Below, piece after piece: positions 8,339-18,132 of a DNA stretch of 64,000 bases (the first letter of the stretch is position 1; every line of letters starts with the position of its first letter). The DNA lies in contig VENI01000009.1 of NCBI GenBank assembly GCA_009711615.1, positions 413,649-477,648 on the forward strand, in the 5' to 3' direction. The DNA is from Bacillota bacterium (GTDB lineage: Bacteria > Bacillota > Desulfotomaculia > Desulfotomaculales > Desulfohalotomaculaceae). The translations under genes and the position numbers were made by a program. The notes under the pieces were generated by a model, which made no database searches, had not been told where the DNA came from, and saw only the letters and a program-made list of their open reading frames with translations.

Positions 8339-9118
8339 TTATTTGGACACATTATATTTAGCATCTTCTTTGGCCACTGCCGCTGCGTTTTGAAACCCTT
8401 CGCTGGCTTGAATGGTTAAATCGTTAATACTGTATTCCGGGTATAAGTGAGTGATCACCAACTTTTTAACACCAGCAGCTTTAGCCAGTTCTCCAGCCTG
8501 GCGGGCAGTTAAATGACCTTTCTTTACAAAATCCACATCTTTATCCAGCCCGCTGGCTTCACATAAGAATAAGTTTGCTCCCCGAGCTAGATCTTCCAAC
8601 TGCTTTGTGCGGGCTGTATCCCCGGAAAATACCATCCGCCCCTTTTCATCCTCTATGCTTACAGCATATGCAGGAAGTGGGTGGTTATTGGGGGTGAATT
8701 CCAATTGCAGCCTACCCACCCGGGCACGATGTGCTTGTGTTCCTCCGCCAATATTTACTTGTGGCATATCTTCTATTGCATTTATTATGAAGGCATCTTT
8801 ATACTTGGCAAACTGTTGAAACTTTTCATCGGGCTGTTTGGGTATAAATAATGCCAATGGGCCGGTTCTTTTCTGGTCACGAATGGCTCCTGCAATAGCA
8901 TGGCGCAAACAGTGCAAATCCATGCAGTGGTCGGGGTGCAGGTGAGTGATTACCACCGCTGCCAATCGACGGAAGTCAACGTGTTTACACAACTTGCCAA
9001 AACTACCGTTCCCCGCCTCTAACATAATACTGGTTTGGCCATTTTGTATTAAATAACCAGAACAGGCCCCCCCGGGGGCAGGATAGGGTGCATTTCTCCC
9101 TAATATAGTCAACTGCAC
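8339..9118 (-). CDS. MBL-fold metallohydrolase (RNase Z-like)
   Basis: 259 residues. The metallo-beta-lactamase motif THLHPDHCMD is at about residues 59-68, with FSGDTA at about 165-170 and a C-terminal ITHLYPEY supplying another His. The arrangement is closest to the RNase Z/ElaC branch, but it lacks the longer exosite region, so the substrate (RNA, cyclic nucleotide or other phosphodiester) cannot be decided. The start is GTG behind AGGTGA. It lies 31 bases below the dehydratase activase and belongs to the same minus-strand run. Confidence 0.88.
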   Translation of the reverse strand: MQLTILGRNAPYPAPGGACSGYLIQNGQTSIMLEAGNGSFGKLCKHVDFRRLAAVVITHLHPDHCMDLHCLRHAIAGAIRDQKRTGPLALFIPKQPDEKFQQFAKYKDAFIINAIEDMPQVNIGGGTQAHRARVGRLQLEFTPNNHPLPAYAVSIEDEKGRMVFSGDTARTKQLEDLARGANLFLCEASGLDKDVDFVKKGHLTARQAGELAKAAGVKKLVITHLYPEYSINDLTIQASEGFQNAAAVAKEDAKYNVSK

Positions 9119-9149
9119 TCAATCACCTTCTTTTTAAACACTTACTAGA

Positions 9150-9923
9150 TTATATAATGTCATTCTCTAATGCTGTAACCGCACAACCTATGGCGCCGGC
9201 ATATTGCGGATTGTCCGGCACAATAACTTCCACACTAATTTCTTGTTCTACTATTTTCTTTAATGCAGCATTGCGGGCCACACCACCGGTAAATACCAAC
9301 TTTGGGCTTTTTAGTTTTAACAGCATCGGCTTTATTCGTTTAAAGATGGTATAGTTTACACCGGCAGCCAGTTCCGAGACCGGGTGCCCTTCCACCACTT
9401 TACCGATTAGCTCCGTTTCACCGAATATCGCACAGGTGGAAGTAAGGTCAACCGGGTGTTCATGGTAGCGACTCAGTTCTTTCATATCAATATCCAGTAC
9501 AGCGGCCATGTTTTCCAAGTATCGCCCCGTACTGGCAGCACAACGATCGTTTGTCTCAAAGTCATGCATTCGCCCATTGACTACTTTAGCCACTTTGCTG
9601 TCCTGACCGCCCAAATCCAGCAGCGTGAAGTCTTTAATGCCTGCAAGGTGTACCGCCCCGGTAACATGGGCTTTTATTTCCGGAATGTTTTTAGTACCTT
9701 TTAAATTAATGGTTTGGCGCCCATAACCAGTACTTACTATGTTTTGCAATTTCATATCGGCCAAACCAGCCCCAGCTAAATCCACCACCAACTGGCCTTC
9801 TTCCATTCGTCCATATTGGCGATAAAAGGATACTGTATCATACTTATGTAAATTAAATTTACCGTTATCCTTCATTAGTGCAACTTTTACGTTCCTGCTG
9901 CCCAAATCTATTCCTGCATACAT
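9150..9923 (-). CDS. Acyl-CoA dehydratase-type activase (HgdC/BadF family)
   Basis: 257 residues, the size of the homodimeric activases that use ATP to push an electron from a [4Fe-4S] cluster into a 2-hydroxyacyl-CoA dehydratase or relative. The ASKHA ATPase fold is evident from GIDLGSRNVKVAL at the N-terminus, LLDLGGQDSK at about 110 and FTGGVARN at about 213. The two cluster-binding Cys are in NDRCAASTGRYLE and TCAIFGETELI. It follows its putative partner by 8 bases. No second dehydratase subunit is nearby, so the partner reaction is unknown. Confidence 0.92.
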   Translation of the reverse strand: MYAGIDLGSRNVKVALMKDNGKFNLHKYDTVSFYRQYGRMEEGQLVVDLAGAGLADMKLQNIVSTGYGRQTINLKGTKNIPEIKAHVTGAVHLAGIKDFTLLDLGGQDSKVAKVVNGRMHDFETNDRCAASTGRYLENMAAVLDIDMKELSRYHEHPVDLTSTCAIFGETELIGKVVEGHPVSELAAGVNYTIFKRIKPMLLKLKSPKLVFTGGVARNAALKKIVEQEISVEVIVPDNPQYAGAIGCAVTALENDII

Positions 9924-9931
9924 TATTTATG

Positions 9932-10909
9932 TCACCTCAGCATTTCTACAAAGGAGTCCAGTCTCATCCGGGTACGGGCATCCAATTTATTGGGCTTGTC
10001 CCCTTCCAGCGTTAATACTGGTACATCAAGCTTTTGGCGCACTATCATATCTTCAATCTGTCGATAGCAAAAACTCTGAGCATAGTGAATTATACCGTCC
10101 AATTGACGTAGCTTAATTTGTTCCTTAACATCCTGCAGTCGGTAAAAAATCCCGTAAGGGTAAGAATAAAGGCGGTATTGCTCTACAATGTCTTCATTAT
10201 TAAATGGCATGGTAAACTGGCGCTGGGTTTCGTTATATACCACCCGGGCCCCTCGCTCTTCAAGGTAATCATACATGTCATCAACTATGGGAGGAACTCC
10301 GATGTATCCCAAGCGAAGGCCGGTATTTAGTGCTGGTTTCTTCTCCAGCCCATTCAGGAAGTTATCCATTTCTTGGGCAAATACTTCCGGGTCACCATTG
10401 AAGTCACTACATGACACTTGGTAGAGGTGATTATCCCATCCGGTGATGCGGTTTCCTTTCCAGGTTAATTCATCCATCTTCCATACTTTTTGACGCACTT
10501 GGTCCAGGCGCTCTTTTTCTCTTTTGACTTGCTGCCAGGTTACCCCAAAGGCTTCCATTAGTTTTTCCATTTGCAGCTTTAGTAAGTCATGATCTCGGTC
10601 ATAGGGGTAGGCAAAGGGAATTACCCTTACCCCGGATAGTTCTAATGTTTCCATCAGAGCATGGGTATTGCTGCAGTCTCCTTGGGTTACTGCAACCAGT
10701 GTGTTAATATCATCACTTCGGATAACCGTGGTGTAAAGGCCTTTTATCCAGGCACAGATGTTCCGGGGATAACCGGCTATCTCTGCTTCTTCCACCATCC
10801 CCTGAGGGTTTTCGCTGGTAATAAAAATGTTGTTTAAATCCACCGGCACCATTCCGGCTGCGTAAATAATTTCCGCCGGAATAGTAGTGGTAATACCTAC
10901 TTTCTCCAT
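9932..10909 (-). CDS. 2-hydroxyacyl-CoA dehydratase-like Fe-S protein (HgdB family)
   Basis: 325 residues related to the D subunits of 2-hydroxyacyl-CoA dehydratases. Likely cluster ligands are the Cys in RNICAWIKG, GDCSNT and SFCYRQIED, with one more in VSCSDF. True dehydratases are heterodimers of two such subunits, and only one is encoded here, next to an activase. That is the layout of orphan family members with undefined reductive chemistry. The ATG at 10909 (MEKVGITTT) is 9 bases after AAAAGG and matches family starts better than the ATG at 10918, which would overlap the preceding stop by 4 bases. Cotranscription with glutamate mutase hints at a role in glutamate or mesaconate metabolism, but this is inference. 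Confidence 0.85.
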   Translation of the reverse strand: MEKVGITTTIPAEIIYAAGMVPVDLNNIFITSENPQGMVEEAEIAGYPRNICAWIKGLYTTVIRSDDINTLVAVTQGDCSNTHALMETLELSGVRVIPFAYPYDRDHDLLKLQMEKLMEAFGVTWQQVKREKERLDQVRQKVWKMDELTWKGNRITGWDNHLYQVSCSDFNGDPEVFAQEMDNFLNGLEKKPALNTGLRLGYIGVPPIVDDMYDYLEERGARVVYNETQRQFTMPFNNEDIVEQYRLYSYPYGIFYRLQDVKEQIKLRQLDGIIHYAQSFCYRQIEDMIVRQKLDVPVLTLEGDKPNKLDARTRMRLDSFVEMLR

Positions 10910-10914
10910 ATCTT

Positions 10915-12156
10915 TCATCCTTTTGAACGCAGTATTGCCTGCAATCTACTCATTTCGTTGTAGACCACCATCATGGCATCGTCCACCGACATACCCGGCT
11001 TGGCCAGCATTTGATCAGGACGAGTAGCCATGGCAGCGTGGACGCATATCTGTGCCGATCGTTCTGTTTCATTACAGGTGCCGCCTTGGTAAGCCCCAAC
11101 ACCATTTTCTCTAGCGTATAAAACTGCCTCTATGGTATTATTTATGCCCCCTAGGTCAGGTGTTTTAATCTGTACCATGTGACCAGCCCCTGCATCTACA
11201 AACTCTTTAATATCCTCTAATGTGTTGCACCATTCATCAGCAACCACCGACACGTTAATGCCTTTTTGTTCCACTGACCTACTTATGTTATGCAGTGCTT
11301 CTATTTGTTTTGACCTACTGCCCACATCCATCGGCCCTTCGATGCGCAGTTCCAGCGGGGCAGCGGCTTCTTCCAGCCGGCCTAAGTAACTGGCCATCTG
11401 TTCTATATTATCATTAAACAATTGTCCGATTGTGCCATAAACATCTATATGTAGTATCGGGCGATAATCTCTTCCACCCAGTTTTTCTACCCGTCCTTTC
11501 AACCAGCTGACATAATCCAGCAGCTTTTCACCATCCTGGCCCACTTTGTCAACCAAGTTGTTTATTAATCCGTGGGGAAGTATATCTGCCTTCTTGATAA
11601 TTGCCTTGTCAGCATTATAGTACCGTTCTTCTCCGGTCTGGGCAAAGATTGGTATCGGTTCTGCCGACAGTGGCGCGTTGTATTCTTCTGCCACCACTTC
11701 TGCCATGGTAGTTTTTTTACTTAGTGCTGCTGCATGTAGCAGTGCCTGGGTCACCCCGTAGCGTATGGCAGTGTGAAACCTGCTGCCGTCATTGTGGCGC
11801 AGACGGTCGAACTCTTCCGCAAGAGGTTTAAATTCTACCACATCTCTACCCATCAGTCGCGGTGCCAGTTCCTGTTCAATTACTGGAATAAAGTCGCTGG
11901 CCAGAAAAAGCGGGTCCCGACCACCGGCACCAGAATACTGTACAGCAGCACAGTCCCCGAAAGCAATACTTCCGTCTTCCAGTTCCAGCATAATAGATAT
12001 CGATTCACCCCGTTGCCGAACCGCGTTAAAACCTGGGGTTTGCGGTTCACCAAGAAGGGCAAAACCATCTTTGCTAACCCCTCTTTTGATTGCCTTTTGA
12101 TCATCAAAATAAAAACCGGTTAAACCGGGAGAGGCCAGTACTTTAGTTATCTTCAA
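10915..12156 (-). CDS. mal: Methylaspartate ammonia-lyase
   Basis: 413 residues. The enzyme reversibly removes ammonia from (2S,3S)-3-methylaspartate to give mesaconate, the second step of the methylaspartate route of glutamate fermentation. It belongs to the enolase superfamily; the catalytic Lys lies in the MVQIKTPDLGG segment, with metal ligands in HIDVYG, LRIEGP and VADEWCN. The N-terminus PGLTGFYFDDQKAIK is characteristic. A TTG at 12156, 6 bases after AAGGTG, gives the usual MKITKVLASPGLTG start, and GTG 12165 is less likely. It lies 50 bases below glmE. Confidence 0.97.
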   Translation of the reverse strand: MKITKVLASPGLTGFYFDDQKAIKRGVSKDGFALLGEPQTPGFNAVRQRGESISIMLELEDGSIAFGDCAAVQYSGAGGRDPLFLASDFIPVIEQELAPRLMGRDVVEFKPLAEEFDRLRHNDGSRFHTAIRYGVTQALLHAAALSKKTTMAEVVAEEYNAPLSAEPIPIFAQTGEERYYNADKAIIKKADILPHGLINNLVDKVGQDGEKLLDYVSWLKGRVEKLGGRDYRPILHIDVYGTIGQLFNDNIEQMASYLGRLEEAAAPLELRIEGPMDVGSRSKQIEALHNISRSVEQKGINVSVVADEWCNTLEDIKEFVDAGAGHMVQIKTPDLGGINNTIEAVLYARENGVGAYQGGTCNETERSAQICVHAAMATRPDQMLAKPGMSVDDAMMVVYNEMSRLQAILRSKG

Positions 12157-12206
12157 TCTTTTCACCTTCTTCTAAAGATGTATGTAGCGGCAAGGCCGAC
12201 CGCACT

Positions 12207-13664
12207 TTAGCGCGGACGGCCCACTAACATTCCTTTACCAATGGCATAAATATCGTCTATCACCATCTGAAAACTGGGTTCTCTTCCTTCCTTACGACCT
12301 CGATCTGCAATCTTTTCTTTATGAAAATCTATTACTTCCTTGTTAAAGGGTAGGTTACCAAAATCAAGCATTCTAACGGCACCGTTATTGTCCCTGGCCG
12401 GAAGCAATTTTCCGTAATTCATTCTGCTGGGTGCAAAGGGTACATCTAATATACCCGCCTGGAAAGCCCTGGCTGAACCCAGAGCCAGATTACCCTCTCC
12501 AAATTCAATCACTCGGTCTAATATCATCCGTACTTCTTTAATAATTATTTCTTTTTCTTGCTGCAGTTCCGCACTTTCCGGCAGACTTTGGTCTTTCAGC
12601 ATGTTCAATGTCTGCCTTGTGGCCTTAATTCCTGCAGCATTGGCTTCTTTAGTGGGTACACCCATAGCTTCATGAGGTGTTTTTACAATTACTTTGGTAG
12701 CTTTGGCCAGTGCTGCAGTGGCTGCACCCCAGCCAATCACCCCAAAGGCCTTGTTCTCATCTTGTGGAAAACCGCCCATCCACTGATGGAATACAGTGGA
12801 TAACTCAACGTCCTTATACCCATATTCATCCAGGTATTCCCTGGCCAGTTCCTTTAATGTTATTATTGCCGCCACATCTTGGTATAGGTTACCGCACTGG
12901 CCATAGCCCAAGGTTAAGCTCTTTACCCCCTGCTGTGCCGCCAGCAAGCTTTCAATGATACCAATACTATGGGAAATACAAGGGGGCACCAGCGTACCAG
13001 TTAGCGGACCAAAAGGTTCCCGGTTAATGGTGATACCCTGTTCCTGATAATATCCAATTAGGCGATCTATATACTGCCAGTGGGCTAGTGAACGCTCCAA
13101 TGGCACATTTTTAGCATAAGGAATATTGTATGAAATGCCGCCACCTTCAAAACTAGTAAAACCACCTGCCACCGTCACTTCTGCCAGTAATCTGGCATCC
13201 GGTGTGCCATGGCGCACTTGTACCGGAACCTCCAAAGACTCAATCACTTCCCGGCAAGCAGATACACCGTGGTTTAGAGCAGGAAAGCCATTAAGCATGG
13301 AACGGCCTTCCATACGACTTTCATCTATACCCTTTTGAGCCTCACTATAGCGATTTTGCCTGGTGTAACTGTCAATTGTAGTAGGCAGGCAGTCTGCCTC
13401 CCCTTCCTTTTCCAGGTACTGCAGAAGTTCTATTTGCTCCTGGACTAACGCCACTCCAGCCCTTGGTTGGGCCAGTGTACGTCCTTCTTCTTCTGCACTT
13501 TTCAAAAGTTCTGGAAAACGACGGTACGGTGCCAGTTTCTTGTGATATTCCACCGCTTCATCAAGATCCACTTCTTGGCCAGTGGGCCACGCCTGCAAAA
13601 CTTCCTGCCGCTGCTGGTTAAACTGCTCCCAATCTATCTTTTCCTTAGCGAGATCAGTCTCCAC
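12207..13664 (-). CDS. glmE: Methylaspartate (glutamate) mutase epsilon subunit
   Basis: 485 residues, typical of the TIM-barrel catalytic subunit of adenosylcobalamin-dependent glutamate mutase, which interconverts L-glutamate and (2S,3S)-3-methylaspartate by a radical mechanism. Recognised segments include [30 protein letters not shown] and [11 protein letters not shown]. The open frame extends to an ATG at 13712, but GGGGGAG stands 7 bases before the GTG at 13664, and family members start close to the WEQFNQQR block, so the shorter form is chosen. It lies between glmL and the ammonia-lyase gene. Confidence 0.96.
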   Translation of the reverse strand: METDLAKEKIDWEQFNQQRQEVLQAWPTGQEVDLDEAVEYHKKLAPYRRFPELLKSAEEEGRTLAQPRAGVALVQEQIELLQYLEKEGEADCLPTTIDSYTRQNRYSEAQKGIDESRMEGRSMLNGFPALNHGVSACREVIESLEVPVQVRHGTPDARLLAEVTVAGGFTSFEGGGISYNIPYAKNVPLERSLAHWQYIDRLIGYYQEQGITINREPFGPLTGTLVPPCISHSIGIIESLLAAQQGVKSLTLGYGQCGNLYQDVAAIITLKELAREYLDEYGYKDVELSTVFHQWMGGFPQDENKAFGVIGWGAATAALAKATKVIVKTPHEAMGVPTKEANAAGIKATRQTLNMLKDQSLPESAELQQEKEIIIKEVRMILDRVIEFGEGNLALGSARAFQAGILDVPFAPSRMNYGKLLPARDNNGAVRMLDFGNLPFNKEVIDFHKEKIADRGRKEGREPSFQMVIDDIYAIGKGMLVGRPR

Positions 13665-13740
13665 TAGTTCACTCCCCCTATTGTGTTTAATATATTTGTT
13701 AATGTTAGGCATCCAGAATTTCAGGCAATAAAATAGTTTT

Positions 13741-15159
13741 CTATTGTGAATTCTGACTCCTGACTCCTAACTCCTGAATACTCACAATATATTTTTTCAT
13801 AATGCGTAAGGACTTTTCCGGCTCCACTTCAGCCAATAGTCCCATGGAAGCCATTATGTAACTTTCATCCAGTAAAAATTCAGGTTTCCTTGGCTTTAAT
13901 AATGTTGGGTCTTCTTCATTAAAAAGAGTGGACTGTAAAATTTCCTTGGGCTGGGAGTGTTCAACTATCACCCCGCCGGTTCCAATAACGTAAGGTGTTT
14001 CCGTTAAATCTTTTCCATGCTGCACATAACTGGCACCAAAGGGGGTCCACACCACCTCAAGCGTTCCTACATGCCTTTCCACAGCCATTCCGGCACAGTA
14101 CGTAGCCATAGCCGTTTCAATTTTTAATTCTTCTTCATCTTGAGGCAACAAGCTGTAATTATTATGCACATCATTAATATATTTTTTTACCCGATCAATA
14201 TGAACATTGGTTAGTTTTTCAAATTCCTTTTGATTAATTGTTTCAAGAAGGGATGTTGCACTCACCCGCATACCTAAGTCACCTTCTACAGTACGCTTGG
14301 CAAAGGGTTGTGGCAGTCCCCGATAGCTAACCCCACTTCTGGTGGGTAATCCTTCGGCCAGCGAATGTACATCGGTGGTGGCCCCGCCAATATCAACCAC
14401 TACCAGGTCACCCAAGCCCTGCTCTCCTTCACAGCCGGTAGAAAGAAGTTGTGCAGCGTTTAACACAGCAGCTGGTGTAGGCATTAATATTCGTTCTATA
14501 AAAGCTTCTGCCCTCTTTAGCCCTTTTGCTGCTATGATTGTTTCTAAAAACACCTGGCGAATTAATCTTCTGGCGGGAATAACATTGAGTTTTTCTAATT
14601 CCGGAAGAACATTTTCAGTAATCAGTGCTTCTTTGCCGGCTTTGGTAAGAATTTGCTTTGCTTCCTCCGCCACAACTTTATTCCCAGCTACAATGATGGT
14701 GGGTTTAACAATGCTTTCCGCCATCATCCGGGCGTTGTGCAAAATGACATCTTTGTTTCCACCATCAGTGCCTCCAGCTAACAGCACTATTTCAGGCTTC
14801 GCACTCTCTATCTCGTTTATTTCCTGTATGGACAGTTCATGGGCATACACTCCCAGCACCCGGGCACCTGCACCTAAAGCCGCCTGCTTTGCAGCTTCCA
14901 CCGTAAGATCTTTTACCAACCCCACTGCCACAATGCGCAGACCTCCTGCAGCACTGCTACAGGCCAGTTTATATTTATACTCAGGTTGGCAACCCAACTG
15001 TTGTTCAGCTTTATCCTTGGCTTGCAGCAACCCTTCCATGATGTTTTTCTCTACAGTGGTGCGAGCCCGGGCCGTGGCCACAATTGTTTCTTGATCTAAG
15101 TCAACCACTGACACTTTGGTATAAGTACTGCCAAAATCAATTAGAAGGGCTAAACTCAT
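13741..15159 (-). CDS. glmL: Glutamate mutase accessory protein GlmL (MutL)
   Basis: 472 residues of the ASKHA ATPase-like GlmL family, always found between the two mutase subunit genes and probably a chaperone or reactivase for the B12 enzyme. Visible motifs are [11 protein letters not shown] at the N-terminus, [13 protein letters not shown] at about 127, [15 protein letters not shown] at about 254 and [11 protein letters not shown] at about 393. The last residues ([11 protein letters not shown]) are encoded by a copy of the dispersed heptamer repeat, so the natural C-terminus was probably replaced or extended. Its end is 76 bases from the chosen glmE start. Confidence 0.95.
   Translation of the reverse strand: MSLALLIDFGSTYTKVSVVDLDQETIVATARARTTVEKNIMEGLLQAKDKAEQQLGCQPEYKYKLACSSAAGGLRIVAVGLVKDLTVEAAKQAALGAGARVLGVYAHELSIQEINEIESAKPEIVLLAGGTDGGNKDVILHNARMMAESIVKPTIIVAGNKVVAEEAKQILTKAGKEALITENVLPELEKLNVIPARRLIRQVFLETIIAAKGLKRAEAFIERILMPTPAAVLNAAQLLSTGCEGEQGLGDLVVVDIGGATTDVHSLAEGLPTRSGVSYRGLPQPFAKRTVEGDLGMRVSATSLLETINQKEFEKLTNVHIDRVKKYINDVHNNYSLLPQDEEELKIETAMATYCAGMAVERHVGTLEVVWTPFGASYVQHGKDLTETPYVIGTGGVIVEHSQPKEILQSTLFNEEDPTLLKPRKPEFLLDESYIMASMGLLAEVEPEKSLRIMKKYIVSIQELGVRSQNSQ
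13748..13777. repeat. Heptamer repeat copy inside the end of glmL
   Basis: GAATTC followed by TGACTCC, TGACTCC, TAACTCC and TGA. This dispersed heptamer array here supplies the last codons of glmL. Confidence 0.8.
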
Positions 15160-15236
15160 AGTTAAAACACCCCGTTTTTGTCTTTAAAACCTTATTCCTA
15201 TTCAAAGTCATACAATCAAAACAACAAACCGTTCTC

Positions 15237-15256
15237 TTATTCTAACTTCTTACTCC
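15237..15256. repeat. Heptamer repeat copy, degenerate
   Basis: TTCTAACTTCTTACTCCTGA is a diverged heptamer array that overlaps the glmS stop region. Confidence 0.55.
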
Positions 15257-15678
15257 TGAGCAATCATAAAATCTTTATTTATATCATCTATCACATCCTG
15301 GGGCATGGTACCAGGTGGGTAGGCTCGGTCAAATCCCATGTTAATAAATTTTTTCTCTGTTTCCTTCCAGTCTTGCTTGCCAACCACCAGGTTTCCGCCA
15401 ACATAAAGTTTGACATTATCAAGCCCCGCTTCAACAGTTTTTTCTTTTAACCCACGACAGTCAATCTCACCGTGACCATATAACGATGAAACCACTATTA
15501 CATTTGCATTGGTTTCAATGGCAGCGTTGATAAATTCCTCCTGGGAGGCCATTACCCCAATATTGATAACTTCAAAACCTGCTTCACCCAGTGCATGATG
15601 TAAGATCCGGTTACCCACCGCATGTACATCTGCCCCAATAACACCCAGCACAACGGAAATATTTTTATTCTTAACCAT
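15250..15678 (-). CDS. glmS: Methylaspartate (glutamate) mutase sigma subunit, B12-binding
   Basis: 142 residues. This small subunit carries adenosylcobalamin for glutamate mutase. The base-off/His-on signature is complete: GADVHAVGN (D-x-H-x-x-G) near residue 15, VVSSLYGHG for the S-L motif and VGGNLVVG for the G-G motif. GGAGGTGA stands 8 bases before ATG 15678; the GTG at 15696 overlaps that ribosome site and is rejected. It is the first gene of the operon, but no clear promoter or B12 riboswitch was recognised upstream. Confidence 0.97.
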   Translation of the reverse strand: MVKNKNISVVLGVIGADVHAVGNRILHHALGEAGFEVINIGVMASQEEFINAAIETNANVIVVSSLYGHGEIDCRGLKEKTVEAGLDNVKLYVGGNLVVGKQDWKETEKKFINMGFDRAYPPGTMPQDVIDDINKDFMIAQE

Positions 15679-15788
15679 ATGGAAAATCACCTCCACAGCA
15701 GCAGGGCATAGAAAATAGTTGTCTGCAATATATCTTATTTTCTCTAGCTTGTAAAATGTTCCTGCTTTTTATCCAAATTATATAAATG

Positions 15789-15819
15789 CAGGAGTTAGTA
15801 ATTAGGAGTTAGGAGATAG
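15789..15819. repeat. Heptamer repeat copy
   Basis: GGAGTTAGTAATTAGGAG followed by TTAGGAGATAG, a degenerate array in the spacer between the amidase end and glmS. Confidence 0.55.
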
Positions 15820-15889
15820 AATATAAAACAAAAGCGCATTAAATCGCCCTTTGCGAATAACGCGCCTTTTAAAGCATTTTTAATAATTA

Positions 15890-17974
15890 TTATTTCCCAA
15901 AGTATGCATTAATTCCTTTGGCGATTGATTCGGCCACTTTTTGTCTGAAGGCTTCATTGGCCAGCAGTTGTTCTTCCCTTGGATTACTCATGTATGCTGT
16001 TTCCACCAATACCGAAGGCATGTCTGTACCCCTTAACACAGCAAAGTTAGCCTGCCTAATTCCTTTATCCACTAGCCCTAAATTATTTACCATTTCAGTT
16101 TGGATGCTTTGGGCCAAACGTCTACGGTCAGCCATTTGTTCGTAGAGCTGCGCTTTACTGTAAGGAGCATAATAGTAAGTGCTTGTACCGCTGGTAGACG
16201 GATTAGGGTTGGCGTTGGAATGGATGCTGACAAAAATGTCTGCATTACCATGGTTAGCCAATTCCGGTCTTTGATGTAAATCCACTGTCCTGTCACTAAA
16301 GCGGCTCAGTTGAACATTTGCACCCTGTTGTTTTAAAATGGCAGAAAGTTTGAGTGCCATATCTAAATTAACATGTTCTTCCCAAATGGAACGGCTGTAT
16401 CCTGGGGCACCGGGGTCGTTACCTCCATGGCCAGGATCAATGAATATCACTTTATCTTCTACGTTCTGGTTATATTCAGTACGGTAAATTTCTATGGTTA
16501 ATACCCTACCGTTTTCTGCCGTACTGGTACTGTAGTGAACAGGACCTGTTAAGTCTAATACTAAGCGAGAAATCACTGGCTCGTCACTGAACTGGCCAGT
16601 TCGATACCGCTGCACCGATTCAGTTTCCACCTTTTCTTCCTCTGGCAACTCACCTAACGCCACATCTTCAAAGTTAAACACCAACCTGTTAGGGTTACTG
16701 AGCATGAAAGTACTGTGTTTTAGCGGAATATCAGCTTCCACTGTAATAATAGTTTTTTCATCTTCTTCATCCACATCAATATCAGTCACCCTGGGAAAGT
16801 CTTCGTCTAAGTCGACATCTTCACTATCTTCATCCTTGGAATCATCATCTTCCATTGGTGCTTTGGCTTCTGGGGGTAGCCAGCTAATCAAGTCTTCTTC
16901 AGATGGGGTATTATCCCTATCTGCATCTCCCCGGGATGGTGTTGTCCGATCAGATGAAGGCACTGTTACTTCTGTAATCTCACCCAACCATCCAGCCACC
17001 CAGCCTTCCTGACCGTCTGGCAATTTAAGTTTATACCAATCTCCAGAGGTTCCCAGCAGTTGATACCGCTCTCCCTCATCTACCATACCCATCTCTTGAT
17101 TACTAATGCCAGGGCCATTGCGCACGTTAACGTAATTAGCTGTAATAACTACATATTTGCGAATTTCACCGGCATTATCTGTAGTGGATTCAGCAGGTTC
17201 TGGCAGGGGTGCATTCTCTTCCCGCACTAACCATCCCGCCACCCAGGCAGTTTGGCCGCTACTTGTCTTTACTTTATACCAGTCTCCCTTTTTCTCAAGG
17301 AGCGACATTTCGTCTCCCTTGTCAACCGTTTTAACCACTGGGTGACCGGTTCCGGCACCTTGACGCAAATTAACGTTGCTAGCCGTTATAACCACACTTT
17401 TACCGATAACATTATTACTAGCAGAGTTAGATACGCTAACTAACCACCCGGCAATCCAAGCGGTTTTTCCAGTTGACGTTTTTATCTTGTACCAGTCACC
17501 TTTATTATCCAATATTGATAATGTATCACCTTTGTCTACCATTCCCATTGTGGAATAGCTTGTACCTGGGCCTCCCCGCAAATTAACATCGGTGGCATTA
17601 ACCACCGCTGTTTTACCGGATGCCCCCCCTGCTCTTGAAACATTTGAAGAAGTGGTTTGTACATCTATCAACCAACCAGCAATCCACAATGCTTGTCCGT
17701 TTTTTGATTGTACTTTGTACCAATCTCCTTTTTGGCCCAGTACTCTAAGCTTGTCCCCCCGGTAAACCTTGCCTTTAATTAGGTGGTTTGTACCAGGGCC
17801 ACTTCTAAGGTTAACGTACTTCCCGGTAACAATAGCACTTTCAGGTGCTGCAGCTTCGGCAATAGACGTTTGTAAGTGAAATGTTGTTGTGTCTGCCGGC
17901 CAAGTTAAACATAAAGTTCCGATAGCAACAATAACTGTAGACCTAACCACTTTATGTAATATTTTATTCTTCAA
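15890..17974 (-). CDS. N-acetylmuramoyl-L-alanine amidase with four SH3b domains and AMIN
   Basis: 694 residues. An N-terminal hydrophobic signal sequence (about residues 8-40) is followed by four bacterial SH3 repeats, at about 45-107, 120-182, 192-250 and 278-335, each ending in W-I/V-A-G-W-L. Then come an acidic linker (about 340-395), an AMIN domain (about 395-500) and a C-terminal Amidase_3 catalytic domain with the zinc motifs IDPGHGGNDPG, the Glu in WEEHVNL, and SIHSNAN. It cleaves the amide bond between MurNAc and the peptide stem outside the cell. The start is a TTG. It is monocistronic, below the GerMN gene on the same strand. Confidence 0.95.
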   Translation of the reverse strand: MKNKILHKVVRSTVIVAIGTLCLTWPADTTTFHLQTSIAEAAAPESAIVTGKYVNLRSGPGTNHLIKGKVYRGDKLRVLGQKGDWYKVQSKNGQALWIAGWLIDVQTTSSNVSRAGGASGKTAVVNATDVNLRGGPGTSYSTMGMVDKGDTLSILDNKGDWYKIKTSTGKTAWIAGWLVSVSNSASNNVIGKSVVITASNVNLRQGAGTGHPVVKTVDKGDEMSLLEKKGDWYKVKTSSGQTAWVAGWLVREENAPLPEPAESTTDNAGEIRKYVVITANYVNVRNGPGISNQEMGMVDEGERYQLLGTSGDWYKLKLPDGQEGWVAGWLGEITEVTVPSSDRTTPSRGDADRDNTPSEEDLISWLPPEAKAPMEDDDSKDEDSEDVDLDEDFPRVTDIDVDEEDEKTIITVEADIPLKHSTFMLSNPNRLVFNFEDVALGELPEEEKVETESVQRYRTGQFSDEPVISRLVLDLTGPVHYSTSTAENGRVLTIEIYRTEYNQNVEDKVIFIDPGHGGNDPGAPGYSRSIWEEHVNLDMALKLSAILKQQGANVQLSRFSDRTVDLHQRPELANHGNADIFVSIHSNANPNPSTSGTSTYYYAPYSKAQLYEQMADRRRLAQSIQTEMVNNLGLVDKGIRQANFAVLRGTDMPSVLVETAYMSNPREEQLLANEAFRQKVAESIAKGINAYFGK

Positions 17975-18088
17975 AACTCATCATCCCCATAGATAAATTA
18001 TGGTTCTACTATACTAGACGGGAAAATTCTACATTTCGTTCCGAAATCCTACTAGATTACCCATAATTTATCTGTGGTAAATTATTAC

Positions 18089-18122
18089 AAAACCCGTCAT
18101 TTGTTACTGATGACGGGTTTTG
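18089..18122 (-). terminator. Hairpin terminator below the GerMN gene
   Basis: Arms 18090-18100 and 18110-18120 (AAACCCGTCAT with ATGACGGGTTT) lie between two minus-strand genes. The T-run is better on the plus side (TTTTGGCTTTTTT) than on the minus side (TTTTGTAATAATTT), so termination efficiency toward the amidase gene is uncertain. Confidence 0.65.
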
Positions 18123-18132
18123 GCTTTTTTCC

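Noticed and set aside
9932..10909. Complete 2-hydroxyglutaryl-CoA dehydratase system
   Set aside because: Only one of the two required subunits is present, and the operon encodes the methylaspartate route instead.
15697..15890. Cobalamin riboswitch before glmS
   Set aside because: No conserved B12-box-like sequence or long structured leader was recognised in this short spacer; only repeat-like sequence is present.
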